64,000 bases of DNA from Pontibacter pudoricolor (GTDB taxonomy: Bacteria > Bacteroidota > Bacteroidia > Cytophagales > Hymenobacteraceae), in assembly GCF_010092985.1 (NCBI RefSeq), contig NZ_CP048106.1:2356001-2420000 (forward strand), read 5' to 3'. Positions 51,281 through 60,164 of this stretch are shown here, in pieces. The position numbers and the translations under genes were made by a program. How positions within the stretch are numbered: the first letter of the stretch is position 1; each line of letters opens with the position of its first letter. The notes beneath the pieces are model-generated. The model saw nothing but the letters and a program-made list of their open reading frames with translations, had not been told where the DNA came from and did not search any database.

Positions 51281-52490
51281 TTATGGCTTTAATCTTTCCC
51301 GAAGCCTCCGCATGTCCTCCCCTACCTTTACATCCAATATCTTAGCATAATGCTGAGTGGTTCTCAGGTTGGTATGTCCCAGCATTTTCGACACGCTTTC
51401 CATTGGTACCCCATTGAGTAAGGTAACAGTCGTGGCAAACGTGTGGCGTGCCGTATGGAAAGTCAACGGCTTCCGAATACTGCACAGCTCACCGATCTCT
51501 TTGAGGTAGGCATTCATTTTCTGGTTGCTCAGCACCGGTAATACCTTCCCGTCGTACACACATTGCGGGTGTTCCCTGTATTTGTTTACAATATGGAGCG
51601 CTGTGGGTAGCAGGGGGATACGGGAAGGGATATCTGTTTTCTGTCTGTTCTTGCAAATCCACTGTTCCCCGTCAATGCCCTTAATGATATCTGTGCGCTT
51701 TAGCTGCTGCACATCTACGTAGGAAAGACCCGTAAAGCAACTAAACAGGAAAATGTCCCGCACTTGTGCAAGGCGCTCGGAGGCAAACTCCTTCGCTGCC
51801 ATTCGCTGCAGCTCTTCCTCTGAAAGAAAGACCCGTTCCACCGTTCTCACCTTCGCTTTATAATTAAGGAAAGGATTGGTGCTGATCCACCCATTGGCCA
51901 GGCAGATGCGGATGATCTTGCCAAAGTTCTTGATGTACTTTACGGCCGTATTGTTCGAGCACTTCCGCACACTACGCAGGTAAAACTCGTAATCCGTGAT
52001 AAAGGCGTGGTCCACTTTCCGTACTTCAATATCATCCGCGTCGTATTTCCACCTCATGAACTCCTGGGTGTGCTTAAGGGAAGTGGTGTAGCGCTCCAGT
52101 GTGCCGGGAGCAAATTCGTCTCCCACCAGGACTGCTATTCTTTTGTTATGTTCCTGGAAGATTTCCACCAGCATCCGGCCTTTTTCTTCCTTGCCCAAAA
52201 ATAGGCTCTTGATGCTCTCCGCCGTCACAGGCTTGCCGGCAGCCACCAGCTGATGATGTGCTTCATACACTTTTGCCTGCAAGCAGTCCAGGTAAGCATT
52301 CAGTGCCTTAGTAGCTTCTTTTGTGCCCGAAGCTCTCCCGGCCAGGATCACACGTTCTTCCCGTTACCAGCTCGGTGCGCCTGCCGGCAGCGGTAACACG
52401 CAAATAAATGGGCATCGGGCCAGACTGGTAGTGCTTTGGCTTCTTAAGATAAAAGAGGAGACTGAAATTAATACGCATAACATGTGACAT
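51281..52490 (-). pseudogene. Tyrosine recombinase (IntDOT-like), frameshifted near the N-terminus
   Basis: The first frame (52490 to ~52350) encodes the arm-binding start MSHVMRINFSLLFYLKKPKH...MPIYLRVTAAGRRTELVTGR. The second (from ~52345 to 51281) encodes the core-binding and catalytic domains starting near AGRASGTKEATK. The junction CCTGGCCGGGAGAG suggests a short out-of-frame deletion. Catalytic residues in the second frame: Lys238, His299-x-x-Arg302 (HTARHTF), His326 (LGHTN) and Tyr335 (QHYAK). The usual Arg I site reads TGLSYVDV, with Ser instead of Arg, as in IntDOT-type enzymes. It faces the 3' end of tRNA-Ser. Confidence 0.85.
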
Positions 52491-52672
52491 TATAGGTTAA
52501 ACAAATGTAGCCCTGCAGTCACCTGTAATCAAGATGTACACCTTCTGTACAACCTGACAATCAAACAGTTAAGCAATATCTGGTGAGTAAATATTTTACC
52601 TCAACGAACTCACCAGATTACTCACCTGCATCATGCGAAAAAGTGAAGAAATTGATGAACCCGTAAAAGCAA

Positions 52673-52705
52673 AAAACCCTGCAAATGTTTGATTTGCAGG
52701 GTTTT
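52673..52705 (-). terminator. Terminator of tRNA-Ser
   Basis: AAAACCCTGCAAAT (52673-52686) pairs exactly with 52692-52705; on the minus strand a T6 run follows. It sits 25 bp past the tRNA 3' end. Confidence 0.88.
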
Positions 52706-52729
52706 AGCCATTTTTGGTAGTACTACCAG

Positions 52730-52814
52730 CAGAGAGTGAGGGATTCGAACCCCCGGACCTGTTACAGTCAACGGTTTTCAAGACCGCCGCGTTCGACCAC
52801 TCCGCCAACTCTCT
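52730..52814 (-). tRNA. tRNA-Ser (anticodon TGA)
   Basis: 85-nt class II tRNA. On the minus strand: acceptor AGAGAGT pairing with ACTCTCT, D-arm GGCGGAGTGGTCGAACGC, anticodon arm GGTCTTGAAAACC (TGA), a long variable arm and a T-arm GGGGGTTCGAATCCCTC; discriminator G, CCA not encoded. The mature ends are from pairing. A decayed integrase gene starts 240 bp past its 3' end, so it may be the attachment site of the accessory element. Confidence 0.95.
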
Positions 52815-52953
52815 GTAATTAATCGTGCACAAAAGTATAGTGCTGCGCTCAATTTTCAAAACTATACGTCAATATTTTTTGCTTGTTTTACCGCTTAAAC
52901 TATAAACACCTGATTCAGAAGAACAAAATTTTATAGTTGCTGCGGCTTCTTCC

Positions 52954-53916
52954 CTACAATGCCTTTTCGATAACCAACTTTTTGCGGCGCACCAGACGTT
53001 TAGTCACCGAATCGATACTTACATTTATCTCGAAACCCAGTATCAGGATCATCGAAATAAAGTCCAGCCAGATCATCAGACCTATCAACGCCCCGATGGA
53101 CCCATAGAATTTGTTATAAGTATCGAAAGCACTGATGTACATCGAAAAGATCATCGACACCAGGAAGATCAGACCGGTTGCCACTACAGCCCCAGCCGAA
53201 AAGAAAGGCCATTTATCCTCGATAGCCGGAACATAATAATAGATAAGCGACGTAGCCAGCAGGAACAGCAACACGATTGCCACATACTTCAGGATCACGA
53301 TCAAAGTATAGGTGTAACTTTCGGTCACCACTTCATAAAACACCAGCGCATCCAGTATCCATTGCCCGAAGAAGATGGCCGCCACCGCCGTAAAAAGTAT
53401 CAGTGACAGCGCCACAGTAAGTATAGTTGCTATCAGGCGTTTCCTGACGTAAGTGCGCTTGTAAAATGTGTGGTATTTCTTATCAAACGCATCCATCAGC
53501 GACATAATGCCATTGGTAGACAGTATCAGAGCAAACAAAAAACCGAAAGAAAGCAAGCCTCCGCGTGGCTTGTTCACGATATCCTCTATAGTTCCGTAAG
53601 CAACCGCATACATTTCAGCTGGCAGAAAATCAGTAATAAAATTCAGGATGTTCTCGCTCAGGTCCATTTGCAGCACACTGGGTATGTAGGGAATGAGCGT
53701 GAAAAGGAAGATGATGCTCGGGAAAATTGCCAGCGTAAAGTTGAAAGCCATGTAAGAGGCGCGCTTCGTGATGGAGTCCAGGCGCAGTTCGCCCAGCAGC
53801 ACATCGGCCACCTCGTACACCGATGACTGCCCGTTGTTAAACCGCCACCTTTTCAGGAAAACGATAAACTTACGGTAAGCCCTGCGGCGCTTCAGGTATT
53901 GCTGGTTATATTTCAT
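52954..53916 (-). CDS. YihY/BrkB family inner-membrane protein
   Basis: 320 residues with about six membrane helices. Family positions SITKRASYMAFNFTLAIFPSIIFLFTLIPYIP, LSFGFLFALILSTNGIMSLMDAFDKKY and FYGSIGALIGLMIWLDFISMILILGFEIN are clear. Members are often annotated as virulence factor BrkB or, wrongly, ribonuclease BN; function unsettled. Its start overlaps the thioesterase stop by 4 bp, so the two form an operon. Confidence 0.93.
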   Translation of the reverse strand: MKYNQQYLKRRRAYRKFIVFLKRWRFNNGQSSVYEVADVLLGELRLDSITKRASYMAFNFTLAIFPSIIFLFTLIPYIPSVLQMDLSENILNFITDFLPAEMYAVAYGTIEDIVNKPRGGLLSFGFLFALILSTNGIMSLMDAFDKKYHTFYKRTYVRKRLIATILTVALSLILFTAVAAIFFGQWILDALVFYEVVTESYTYTLIVILKYVAIVLLFLLATSLIYYYVPAIEDKWPFFSAGAVVATGLIFLVSMIFSMYISAFDTYNKFYGSIGALIGLMIWLDFISMILILGFEINVSIDSVTKRLVRRKKLVIEKAL

Positions 53917-54326
53917 TCGCTAAAATACGAATCCATTTTCTGGTGTATCAGCTCCGGAATTGCGGTTGGGCGACCGGTCTGCATATCTACAAACACCATA
54001 GTTGTCTCACCCACATTCAGCAGTGTTTGCTCCTCGTTATACACTTCGTATTCAAACTTTATACGAGTGCCGTGTGGCTTATGCTTTACAAACAGCTTAA
54101 TGGTTAGCAGATCATCGTACTTAGCCGGGCGTATATACTTGCATTTCAGCTCCAGCACGGGCATCATAGTTCCGGTGGCTTCCATCTCTTTGTAATGGAT
54201 ACCCAGCCTGCGAAACACTTCGGTACGAGCTACTTCGTAATAAGCGCCATAGTTGCCATAGTATACATAGCCCATCTGGTCGGTTTCGGCGTAGCGCACG
54301 CGTATCTGTACTTCTGATTCAAACAC
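53913..54326 (-). CDS. Acyl-CoA thioesterase, 4HBT/YbgC type
   Basis: 137 residues, a single hotdog domain. VRYAETDQMGYVYYGNYGAYYEVARTEVFRRLG carries the conserved Asp and Tyr-Gly-Asn region of the YbgC/4-hydroxybenzoyl-CoA thioesterase family. It hydrolyses acyl-CoA thioesters in the cytoplasm; the specific acyl group is not predictable. Upstream partner of the YihY gene (4-bp overlap). Confidence 0.92.
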   Translation of the reverse strand: MFESEVQIRVRYAETDQMGYVYYGNYGAYYEVARTEVFRRLGIHYKEMEATGTMMPVLELKCKYIRPAKYDDLLTIKLFVKHKPHGTRIKFEYEVYNEEQTLLNVGETTMVFVDMQTGRPTAIPELIHQKMDSYFSE

Positions 54327-54343
54327 TGCTTAAATAGTTATAT

Positions 54344-54432
54344 GGTTAAATTGTTAAATGGCTGAACTGTTGTTTGCATAACCAGAACTGTACTTTACCT
54401 GATCAACAATTTAACAATTCAGCCATCCAGCA
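54344..54432. repeat. Octamer-periodic inverted repeat A
   Basis: Left arm 54344-54372 reads GTTAAATT, GTTAAATG, GCTGAACT, GTT in 8-bp steps. The complement of the right arm (54402-54432) reads GCTGGATG, GCTGAATT, GTTAAATT, GTTG. ATGGCTGAA (54358-54366) pairs with 54418-54426. It lies between two same-direction genes (MltG and the thioesterase). Confidence 0.65.
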
Positions 54433-54439
54433 ATCAATA

Positions 54440-55510
54440 TTACTTCATGATCTTACGCTCGTTCAGGGCTTTCTGGTAGCGGCGGGCATTGGCCTGGTGT
54501 TCAGCTACTGTTACCGCGAAACTATGATACCCTGAAAAATCTTCTTTGGCGCAGAAATAAATATAGTCGTGGCTTTCCGGGTTCAGTACCGCATCTATAC
54601 TCGAGATGTTTGGCACATTTATCGGGCCCGGAGGCAGGCCTTTGTAACGGTACGTATTGTAAGGCGAATCATGGCGCAGGTGCACGTTAAGCACACGGCG
54701 GATATTAAAATCACCAACAGCAAAAACTACGGTCGGGTCAGCCTGTAGCAACATGCCTTTTTCGAGGCGGTTCAGGTATACACCGGCAACGCGAGGCTTT
54801 TCGTCGTTTTTTATAGTTTCAGCCTGAACTATAGATGCCAGTGTAGAAACCTGCTGTTGAGTCAGATTGAGCTTTTCAGCTTTCTCCAGGCGCTCCTCTG
54901 TCCAGAACTTATCGTATTCCGATTTCATACGCTCCATCAGTTCTTTGGCAGTAATGGTCCAGTACACTTCGTAGGTATTCGGGATAAACATACTTACCAC
55001 ATTAGTCGTGTCGAAATCCAGGGTTTCCAGGTATTCCGGGTCGCTCAGCAGTGCATTTATCTCCTCTACGGATGGCTCGACTTCTGCAGCAAGTTTTTCG
55101 GCAAGCTGGCTTCGCAGGCGCACATTAGTAAAGGTAAGTTTTACCGGAGTCTGCTGGCCGGTGCGCAATACACCTATCAACTGGCGGTTGCCCCAGCCGC
55201 TTTCCAGCTTATAACGGCCCGGCTTTACCAACTCTTCATAGTCCATGAGCTTAGACATAAAACGCAGGGATAACGGATCGATGATCACGCCGCTTGCTTC
55301 CACGGAATCCATGGCCTGCTCGTATGTCGCACCGGTCGGGATATAGACATAAGTATCCTGATCTTTGGTGTCTACGTTGGTGGTGTACACGATCTGGTAC
55401 GCATAATAAGAGAAGGACACGAACAGCAGTACAAACAGTACCGACAAGGCAGGTATTACCTTACTCTTTTCTTTTTTCTTTCTTTTGGTTGTAGTGACTT
55501 TCTTAGCCAT
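54440..55510 (-). CDS. mltG: Endolytic murein transglycosylase MltG
   Basis: 356 residues. A basic N-terminus, one membrane helix (about 20-41), then the YceG domain: FIPNTYEVYWTITAKELMERM and SIVQAETIKNDEKPRVAGVYLNRL with the catalytic Glu231, followed by LQADPTVVFAVG and LPPGPINVPNISSIDAVLNP. MltG cuts nascent peptidoglycan strands at the inner membrane and sets glycan length. Full length for the family; single transcription unit upstream of the thioesterase gene. Confidence 0.95.
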   Translation of the reverse strand: MAKKVTTTKRKKKEKSKVIPALSVLFVLLFVSFSYYAYQIVYTTNVDTKDQDTYVYIPTGATYEQAMDSVEASGVIIDPLSLRFMSKLMDYEELVKPGRYKLESGWGNRQLIGVLRTGQQTPVKLTFTNVRLRSQLAEKLAAEVEPSVEEINALLSDPEYLETLDFDTTNVVSMFIPNTYEVYWTITAKELMERMKSEYDKFWTEERLEKAEKLNLTQQQVSTLASIVQAETIKNDEKPRVAGVYLNRLEKGMLLQADPTVVFAVGDFNIRRVLNVHLRHDSPYNTYRYKGLPPGPINVPNISSIDAVLNPESHDYIYFCAKEDFSGYHSFAVTVAEHQANARRYQKALNERKIMK

Positions 55511-55762
55511 AATAAGTAATAAAGGCGCAAATGAGGTTTATAGTTTTCACGCCTGTTGTTATATCAGGTTCAAAAATAACACTTATGTTGCTAATTGCGA
55601 ATGAGTAGCTATGCGAATGAATGAATTATATTTGCGCAACTGTGCCTGCAGGCTTAAAACAAACTATAGCTTTTGCAGTATCGCATCAAACTATAGCAAA
55701 ACGTTTAAGGCCTTAAACGAGTATTCAGGGAAATATTTAAACTATAACACAACACCAGAACT

Positions 55763-56389
55763 ATGAGTAACGCTATCTTTCTACAGATACACCCGGAAAA
55801 TCCTCAGGAGAAAAAAATTCGTGAAGCTGTAGAAGTGCTGCGAAACGGCGGCGTGATCATTTACCCAACCGACACCATTTACGGTATGGGCTGCGACATA
55901 CATAACGCGCGCGCCATAGAGCGTGTTTGCCAGATAAAGGGCGTAAAACCCGACAAAGTGAACCTCTCTTTTATCTGCTCCGACCTTACCCATATCTCGG
56001 ATTACGCCAAAATAGATACCCCTACTTATAAGGTGATGAAGAAAGCATTGCCGGGGCCATTTACATTTATTCTGCATGCAACCAGCCATGTGCCTAAATA
56101 CGCAGCCGCTAAAAAGAAAACCGTAGGCATACGGGTGCCAGATAATAATATTGCGCTGGCCCTGGTACGTGAATTGGGTAATCCTATAGTTTCTACTTCT
56201 ATTCGTGATGAAGACGAAGTGCTGGAATACAGCACCGACCCTGAACTGATCTATGAGAAATACCGAAACCTGGTAGATATGGTAATTGATGGTGGCCCCG
56301 GGAACAACATTGCCTCAACGGTAGTGGATGCTGCTAACGATTTTGAAGTACTACGCCAGGGCGCCGGTGATATAGAAGAGTTTTTATAG
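55763..56389 (+). CDS. L-threonylcarbamoyladenylate synthase-like (Sua5/YciO/YrdC)
   Basis: 208 residues. VEVLRNGGVIIYPTDTIYGMGCDI, the KGVKPDKVNLSFIC loop, ALPGPFTFILHAT and TVGIRVPDNNIALALV are the YrdC-domain landmarks that bind ATP, threonine and bicarbonate for the first step of tRNA t6A37 synthesis. The KxR-type motif is partly changed in the KGVKPDK loop, which is closer to the YciO branch, so TsaC activity itself is uncertain. Convergent with the membrane protein gene at 56462. Confidence 0.85.
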   Translation: MSNAIFLQIHPENPQEKKIREAVEVLRNGGVIIYPTDTIYGMGCDIHNARAIERVCQIKGVKPDKVNLSFICSDLTHISDYAKIDTPTYKVMKKALPGPFTFILHATSHVPKYAAAKKKTVGIRVPDNNIALALVRELGNPIVSTSIRDEDEVLEYSTDPELIYEKYRNLVDMVIDGGPGNNIASTVVDAANDFEVLRQGAGDIEEFL

Positions 56390-56390
56390 T

Positions 56391-56475
56391 TTAGGAGTTA
56401 GAAAAGGGTAAGTTAGAAAGTGTATTTCAAGAACTGCTTGGCACTGTAACTTTTTAACTTCCTAACTTTCTAACT
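56391..56475. repeat. Octamer-periodic inverted repeat B
   Basis: The complement of the right arm (56449-56475) reads GTTAGAAA, GTTAGGAA, GTTAAAAA, GTT in 8-bp steps; the left arm (56394-56421) carries GTTAGAAA words in direct orientation. It sits between convergent genes. The right arm includes the last codons and stop of the membrane protein gene at 56462. Confidence 0.65.
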
Positions 56476-57559
56476 GATAATAGTTTCTGTAGTAGACAAA
56501 AAGCGCTACGGTAACTTCTGATAGCAACACTATAGTTATACCGGAAGGAAGTAAAATAGCAGTAGCAAAATAGATGAGGCATGAAAACCAGGCAAAGCGC
56601 TGCAGGTTCATGTCCGGCAAGTATAAAACAGCTGTTAACAGGAACAGTTGCCCGAGCCCGGCGCTAAAAGTCAGCAGTATTTCCGGCCAGCTCATTAGCC
56701 CATCGGCATATACCCACATCCAGCAAAACTCAGGTAAAAGCATAAACAGGTATGCACACAGGTAAAAGAGCAGCCGGTGGGTTCGTGTCAGTGGCAGGTT
56801 CCTGGTAAAAGCCATGTGCTTTTCTACAAACTCGAAACTATAAAACACCAGCATGCTGTGCGCTATAGTGGCCATCAGGAACAATAACCTGAAATAACCC
56901 AGCGAGAAGTTATCCCGGTGCGTTACAAAAACAAGGTAAAAGACAAGTGCTGAGAAAACCTTTAATACTACCCAGGCTAGTTTGCGCTCGTGCAGCAAAT
57001 GATAGGTTAAGAACAGAGCCGTTTGCCTGCTAAGTTTATCTGAAAAAGGGAGCCGCAACTGTAACGCCATACTCTTTTTATGGAAGCTGTTTACTTTCCG
57101 GAAATACAGGTATGCACTACCAAAGCACGTCAGCAGCAGGAATAAAACTATAGTTGCAGCTTTAATCAACTCCCCATTTTTAATCCCGATGCTCACCGCA
57201 AAACCAGCATACACCAGCACAGGCAGGTAAACTATAAGCTGGCAAAAAAGAAAAGCCATAAATTGCTGTGTAGCCGAAAAAGCCTGAAGATTGACGAGGA
57301 AAATGTTCTGCGGTTTATCCAGGTTGTTAAGTACAAACACGACACATTTATAGTTGTAGAGCGTCCAAACGCCCAGTGCAACCAGCAAACTTGTTACCGT
57401 TCCAACTATAGCCTGCATCAGGCTAACGTGAAAAAGCACGATCTCCCGCGCATCCATGATACCAAACAGCACCAGGAAAACGAACAGGAAAAAGCCAGCA
57501 TTAACTTTGTAGAACTGCACGACCAACGCTTTAAAAAGCAGCGATAAAGTACTTAGCAT
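56462..57559 (-). CDS. Membrane protein, probable ABC exporter permease
   Basis: 365 residues with about nine membrane helices and few charged loops; no family recognised with certainty. The frame overlaps the end of an ABC ATP-binding gene by 7 bp on the same strand, so it should be the permease of that exporter. The C-terminal residues QLES and the stop codon are encoded by the octamer repeat B. If the ATPase is truly frameshifted, this protein has no working partner in the window. Confidence 0.65.
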   Translation of the reverse strand: MLSTLSLLFKALVVQFYKVNAGFFLFVFLVLFGIMDAREIVLFHVSLMQAIVGTVTSLLVALGVWTLYNYKCVVFVLNNLDKPQNIFLVNLQAFSATQQFMAFLFCQLIVYLPVLVYAGFAVSIGIKNGELIKAATIVLFLLLTCFGSAYLYFRKVNSFHKKSMALQLRLPFSDKLSRQTALFLTYHLLHERKLAWVVLKVFSALVFYLVFVTHRDNFSLGYFRLLFLMATIAHSMLVFYSFEFVEKHMAFTRNLPLTRTHRLLFYLCAYLFMLLPEFCWMWVYADGLMSWPEILLTFSAGLGQLFLLTAVLYLPDMNLQRFAWFSCLIYFATAILLPSGITIVLLSEVTVALFVYYRNYYQLES

Positions 57560-58180
57560 AATACAGATGCTGGCAGCACGGTTTGGTTGGCAACTGTAAG
57601 AACCGAAGGCTCAAGTAAAGTAAAGGGCTGGTGCGAACTGATTAAAAACGAGGTGACCTTCTGTTGATAGTCGCTAATAATTTCAGGCAATACCTGTAGT
57701 GCTTTCTGGTCGAGGGTGATATAGGGTTCGTCGAGCAAAACCAGATCTGATTTACCTATAAAAGCCAATACCAGCGACAGTTTTTTCACCATTCCGCTGG
57801 AATAAGCTCCTACCTTTTCGCCAATAAAACCACCAATATCAAACGCATCGATAAGTTGATTTACCTGCTCCTGTTCTGCCTGCTTTGTTTCCGTATAGAA
57901 CCGGATCAGATCTTTACCAGTTAGGAAACCTGGGTAAAGGCTCTGCTTCAGCGTAATTTACAAGCCGCCTGTACTGAACAGGCTGTTGTTTTATACTGAT
58001 ATCATTCAGTTGTATAGTTGCATTAAAAGGAATAAGCCCTGCAACGGATTTGAGTAAGGTTGTCTTGCCGCTGCCATTCTCACCTTTCAGCCAGTACAAG
58101 CCTTTCTCCAGGGTAAGATCAGGTATAGCAAGCACCGTCTTACTTCCGAATTTCTTACTATAGTTCTTGAACCGAAGCAT
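57553..58180 (-). pseudogene. ABC transporter ATP-binding protein with frameshift
   Basis: Frame one (58180 to 57914) gives MLRFKNYSKKFGSKTVL and Walker A KGENGSGKTTLLKSVAGLI, then NYAEAEPL and a premature stop. Coding continues in another frame from YPGFLTGKDLIRFYTE through the signature YSSGMVKKLS, Walker B LVLLDEPYITLD and the H-loop ISSHQ to 57553. The shift lies near 57935-57940, where one extra or two missing bases would restore EPLYPGFLTG. The whole would be ~209 residues, a normal short ABC ATPase. Sequencing error is possible. Confidence 0.8.
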
Positions 58181-58183
58181 CGA

Positions 58184-58313
58184 AGGAGTTTGGGAGTTTA
58201 AGAGTTTAAGAGTATTTAAAATTGAAAACTATAGTTGAGATCTGTTTAGTATAAACAAAATCAACTTTCTAACCTCCAGACTTTCTAACTCCTAAACTCC
58301 CAAACTCTTTAAC
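58184..58313. repeat. Octamer-periodic inverted repeat C
   Basis: The complement of the right arm (58266-58313) steps perfectly by 8: GTTAAAGA, GTTTGGGA, GTTTAGGA, GTTAGAAA, GTCTGGAG, GTTAGAAA, GTT. The left arm (58184-58213) reads GTTTGGGA, GTTTAAGA, GTTTAAGA. It fills the gap between the acyltransferase and the ABC gene and reaches the acyltransferase stop codon (58309). Confidence 0.7.
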
Positions 58314-59202
58314 TAGCAGCCGCTTCTGGCCGCCTGTGTTTCCAGCGTTTGTGGGTCCAGAGGTAATTGGCAGGGGCGCGACGAATGGCAGCTTCCAGCT
58401 TTTGTGCGAAAATCTCTGTGACCGGAACTGCATCAGAAGTGCCGTCCGAAATCAGTTCAAACGTTAAGGTATAAAATCCACGTCGTGTTCGCTTTATATC
58501 CAGGAACATAACAGGGTATTTAAATTTTTTGGCAAGCTTTTCGGCTCCCTCATAAAAAGGTGTATCCTGGTTCAGGAAAGTTGTCCAGAAGGTAATTTCG
58601 CTTCTTAACGGAGTCTGGTCTGAGAGCATGGCTATAACACGTGGCACATGACGGTTAGCAGCAAAATCGCGCAACGTATCTTTCATTTTTATAAGCCTTG
58701 CGCCCAACCTGCTCCGCGTTCTCAGCATAAAGTCTTCGAAGTAAGGGTTATTGAGCGGCTTGTAAACTCCCTCGGCCGGAAAGTCGAACTGCACTGCTCC
58801 AGCAGATAGCACCCATTCCCAGTTGCAGGAATGCGAACCCATCGTAATTACCGGTGTTCCACTTTTTACAAAATCATCCAGCAGCTCCTGGTTTGCAAAA
58901 ACAATACGGCGTTCCATCTCTTCCTTATTCATAGAGCGCAGTTTCAGTATTTCTACAACCACGTCCGTAAGCTGGTTATAAAATACTTTGGCAATCGTTT
59001 TTATTTCGCCTTCTGATTTTTCAGGAAAGGAACTGCGCAGGTTATTCAGCACTACTTTTTTGCGGTAACCAACTATATGGTAAACTATAAAATACAGCAG
59101 GTCTGCCAGCATGTATAAAACCGGAAGCGGAAGCAAGGATAAACCTTTGAGCAGCAGCTCAAGCGGGTAATAATAAATGGGTATTTCTCTTTTTTTGCTC
59201 AT
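58309..59202 (-). CDS. Lipid A acyltransferase-like protein (LpxL/HtrB family)
   Basis: 297 residues from the ATG at 59202 (MSKKREIPIYYY); an ATG three codons upstream is also open. One membrane-associated helix (about 18-40), RKKVVLNNLRSSFPEKSEGE, the catalytic H(x)4E-type motif GSHSCNWEWVLSAG, and VIAMLSDQTP...FLNQDTPFYEGAEKLAKK are family landmarks. It transfers an acyl chain from acyl-ACP to a lipid A precursor (or ornithine-type lipid) at the inner membrane. Exact position on lipid A not predictable. Confidence 0.92.
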   Translation of the reverse strand: MSKKREIPIYYYPLELLLKGLSLLPLPVLYMLADLLYFIVYHIVGYRKKVVLNNLRSSFPEKSEGEIKTIAKVFYNQLTDVVVEILKLRSMNKEEMERRIVFANQELLDDFVKSGTPVITMGSHSCNWEWVLSAGAVQFDFPAEGVYKPLNNPYFEDFMLRTRSRLGARLIKMKDTLRDFAANRHVPRVIAMLSDQTPLRSEITFWTTFLNQDTPFYEGAEKLAKKFKYPVMFLDIKRTRRGFYTLTFELISDGTSDAVPVTEIFAQKLEAAIRRAPANYLWTHKRWKHRRPEAAAS

Positions 59203-59238
59203 AGCGCACAAAGGCTACGTAAAGGTACAACCTAATCA

Positions 59239-59447
59239 GAATTATGAATTAGAAATTATGAATTAGAAATTAAAGCGTCGTAATAAAACCTTCACTTCCT
59301 TAAGTTGAAAACTATAGATAGAAAAAGGAGTTACTCCTACAAAGTACAGGCAAGACTTTTTCCTTTAAATTATTTCAATTTTATTAGCGGAATCAGTTGC
59401 ACCCAGGAAAACAGCAACTTTAAATAGCCATTCATAATTCATAATTT
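59239..59447. repeat. Heptamer-periodic inverted repeat D
   Basis: Left arm 59239-59273 is five 7-bp units: AATTATG, AATTAGA, AATTATG, AATTAGA, AATTAAA. The right arm 59430-59447 is the complement type (ATTCATAATTCATAATTT). It spans the divergent gap between the acyltransferase and WbqC-like genes, the right arm ending at the latter's start codon. Confidence 0.6.
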
Positions 59448-60051
59448 GATCTTACTTACCGAACTTATGTATAATCCGCCGGTTACTTATTTCCGGCAAG
59501 TGCTTCAGTCTGATGGTTTGCTTCTTGAGCAGCATGAGAATTATGTGAAGCAGAGTTACCGCAACCGCTGCCACGTACTTACAGCACAAGGCGTACTGCC
59601 GCTCAGTATCCCGGTACTGAATGGAAACAGCAAAGACAAAACCATAATAACCGAGATTGAGATAGACTATAGCCAGAAATGGTATAACGTGCACTGGCGA
59701 ACGATACAGGCAGCTTACGGCCGTGCACCCTATTTTGAATTTTACAGTGACTACCTGCAACAGGTTTATGAGCGCCAGCCAAAATATTTGTTTGAACTTA
59801 ACGTTGAACTGTTGCGGCTTTATCTTAAATTACTTAAGTTAAATAAGCCACTTAATTTCACAGATTCGTATCAGTCAGAAGCGCCGGCAAAAGTGCTGGA
59901 CCTGCGAAACAGGATACATCCTAAAATCATTCCTGACAATTTGCACGTAAAACCCTATACGCAAGTATTTGGCAAACAATTTGTACCAGAGTTAAGTATA
60001 ATTGACTTATTATTTACACAAGGGCCGGCATCACTTACTTACCTTTCATAA
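59446..60051 (+). CDS. WbqC-like family protein
   Basis: 201 residues from TTG at 59446 (ILLTELMYNPPVTYF), which fits the usual family N-terminus; ATG at 59467 would drop seven residues. LEQHENYVKQSYRNRCHVLTAQGVLPLSIPVL, WHRTIQAAYGRAPYFEFYSDY-like segment and SIIDLLFTQGPASL are typical of WbqC (PF08889), proteins linked to surface polysaccharide loci but of unknown activity. Cytoplasmic; single gene upstream of clpC. Confidence 0.85.
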   Translation: MILLTELMYNPPVTYFRQVLQSDGLLLEQHENYVKQSYRNRCHVLTAQGVLPLSIPVLNGNSKDKTIITEIEIDYSQKWYNVHWRTIQAAYGRAPYFEFYSDYLQQVYERQPKYLFELNVELLRLYLKLLKLNKPLNFTDSYQSEAPAKVLDLRNRIHPKIIPDNLHVKPYTQVFGKQFVPELSIIDLLFTQGPASLTYLS

Positions 60052-60164
60052 AGCTTGGCCAGTAAGCTGAACATTTAAGCTGTCTGGCGTGTTTAGAAGT
60101 AGGCTAATTCTGTCAGCCTCAATCAATTATCTGTTTTAGACTTTTTTTAGATTAATAATTATAC

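Noticed and set aside
51281..52351. Inactive integrase because Arg I is missing
   Set aside because: Loss of this Arg is normal in IntDOT-type recombinases; the frameshift, not this residue, is the reason to call it broken.
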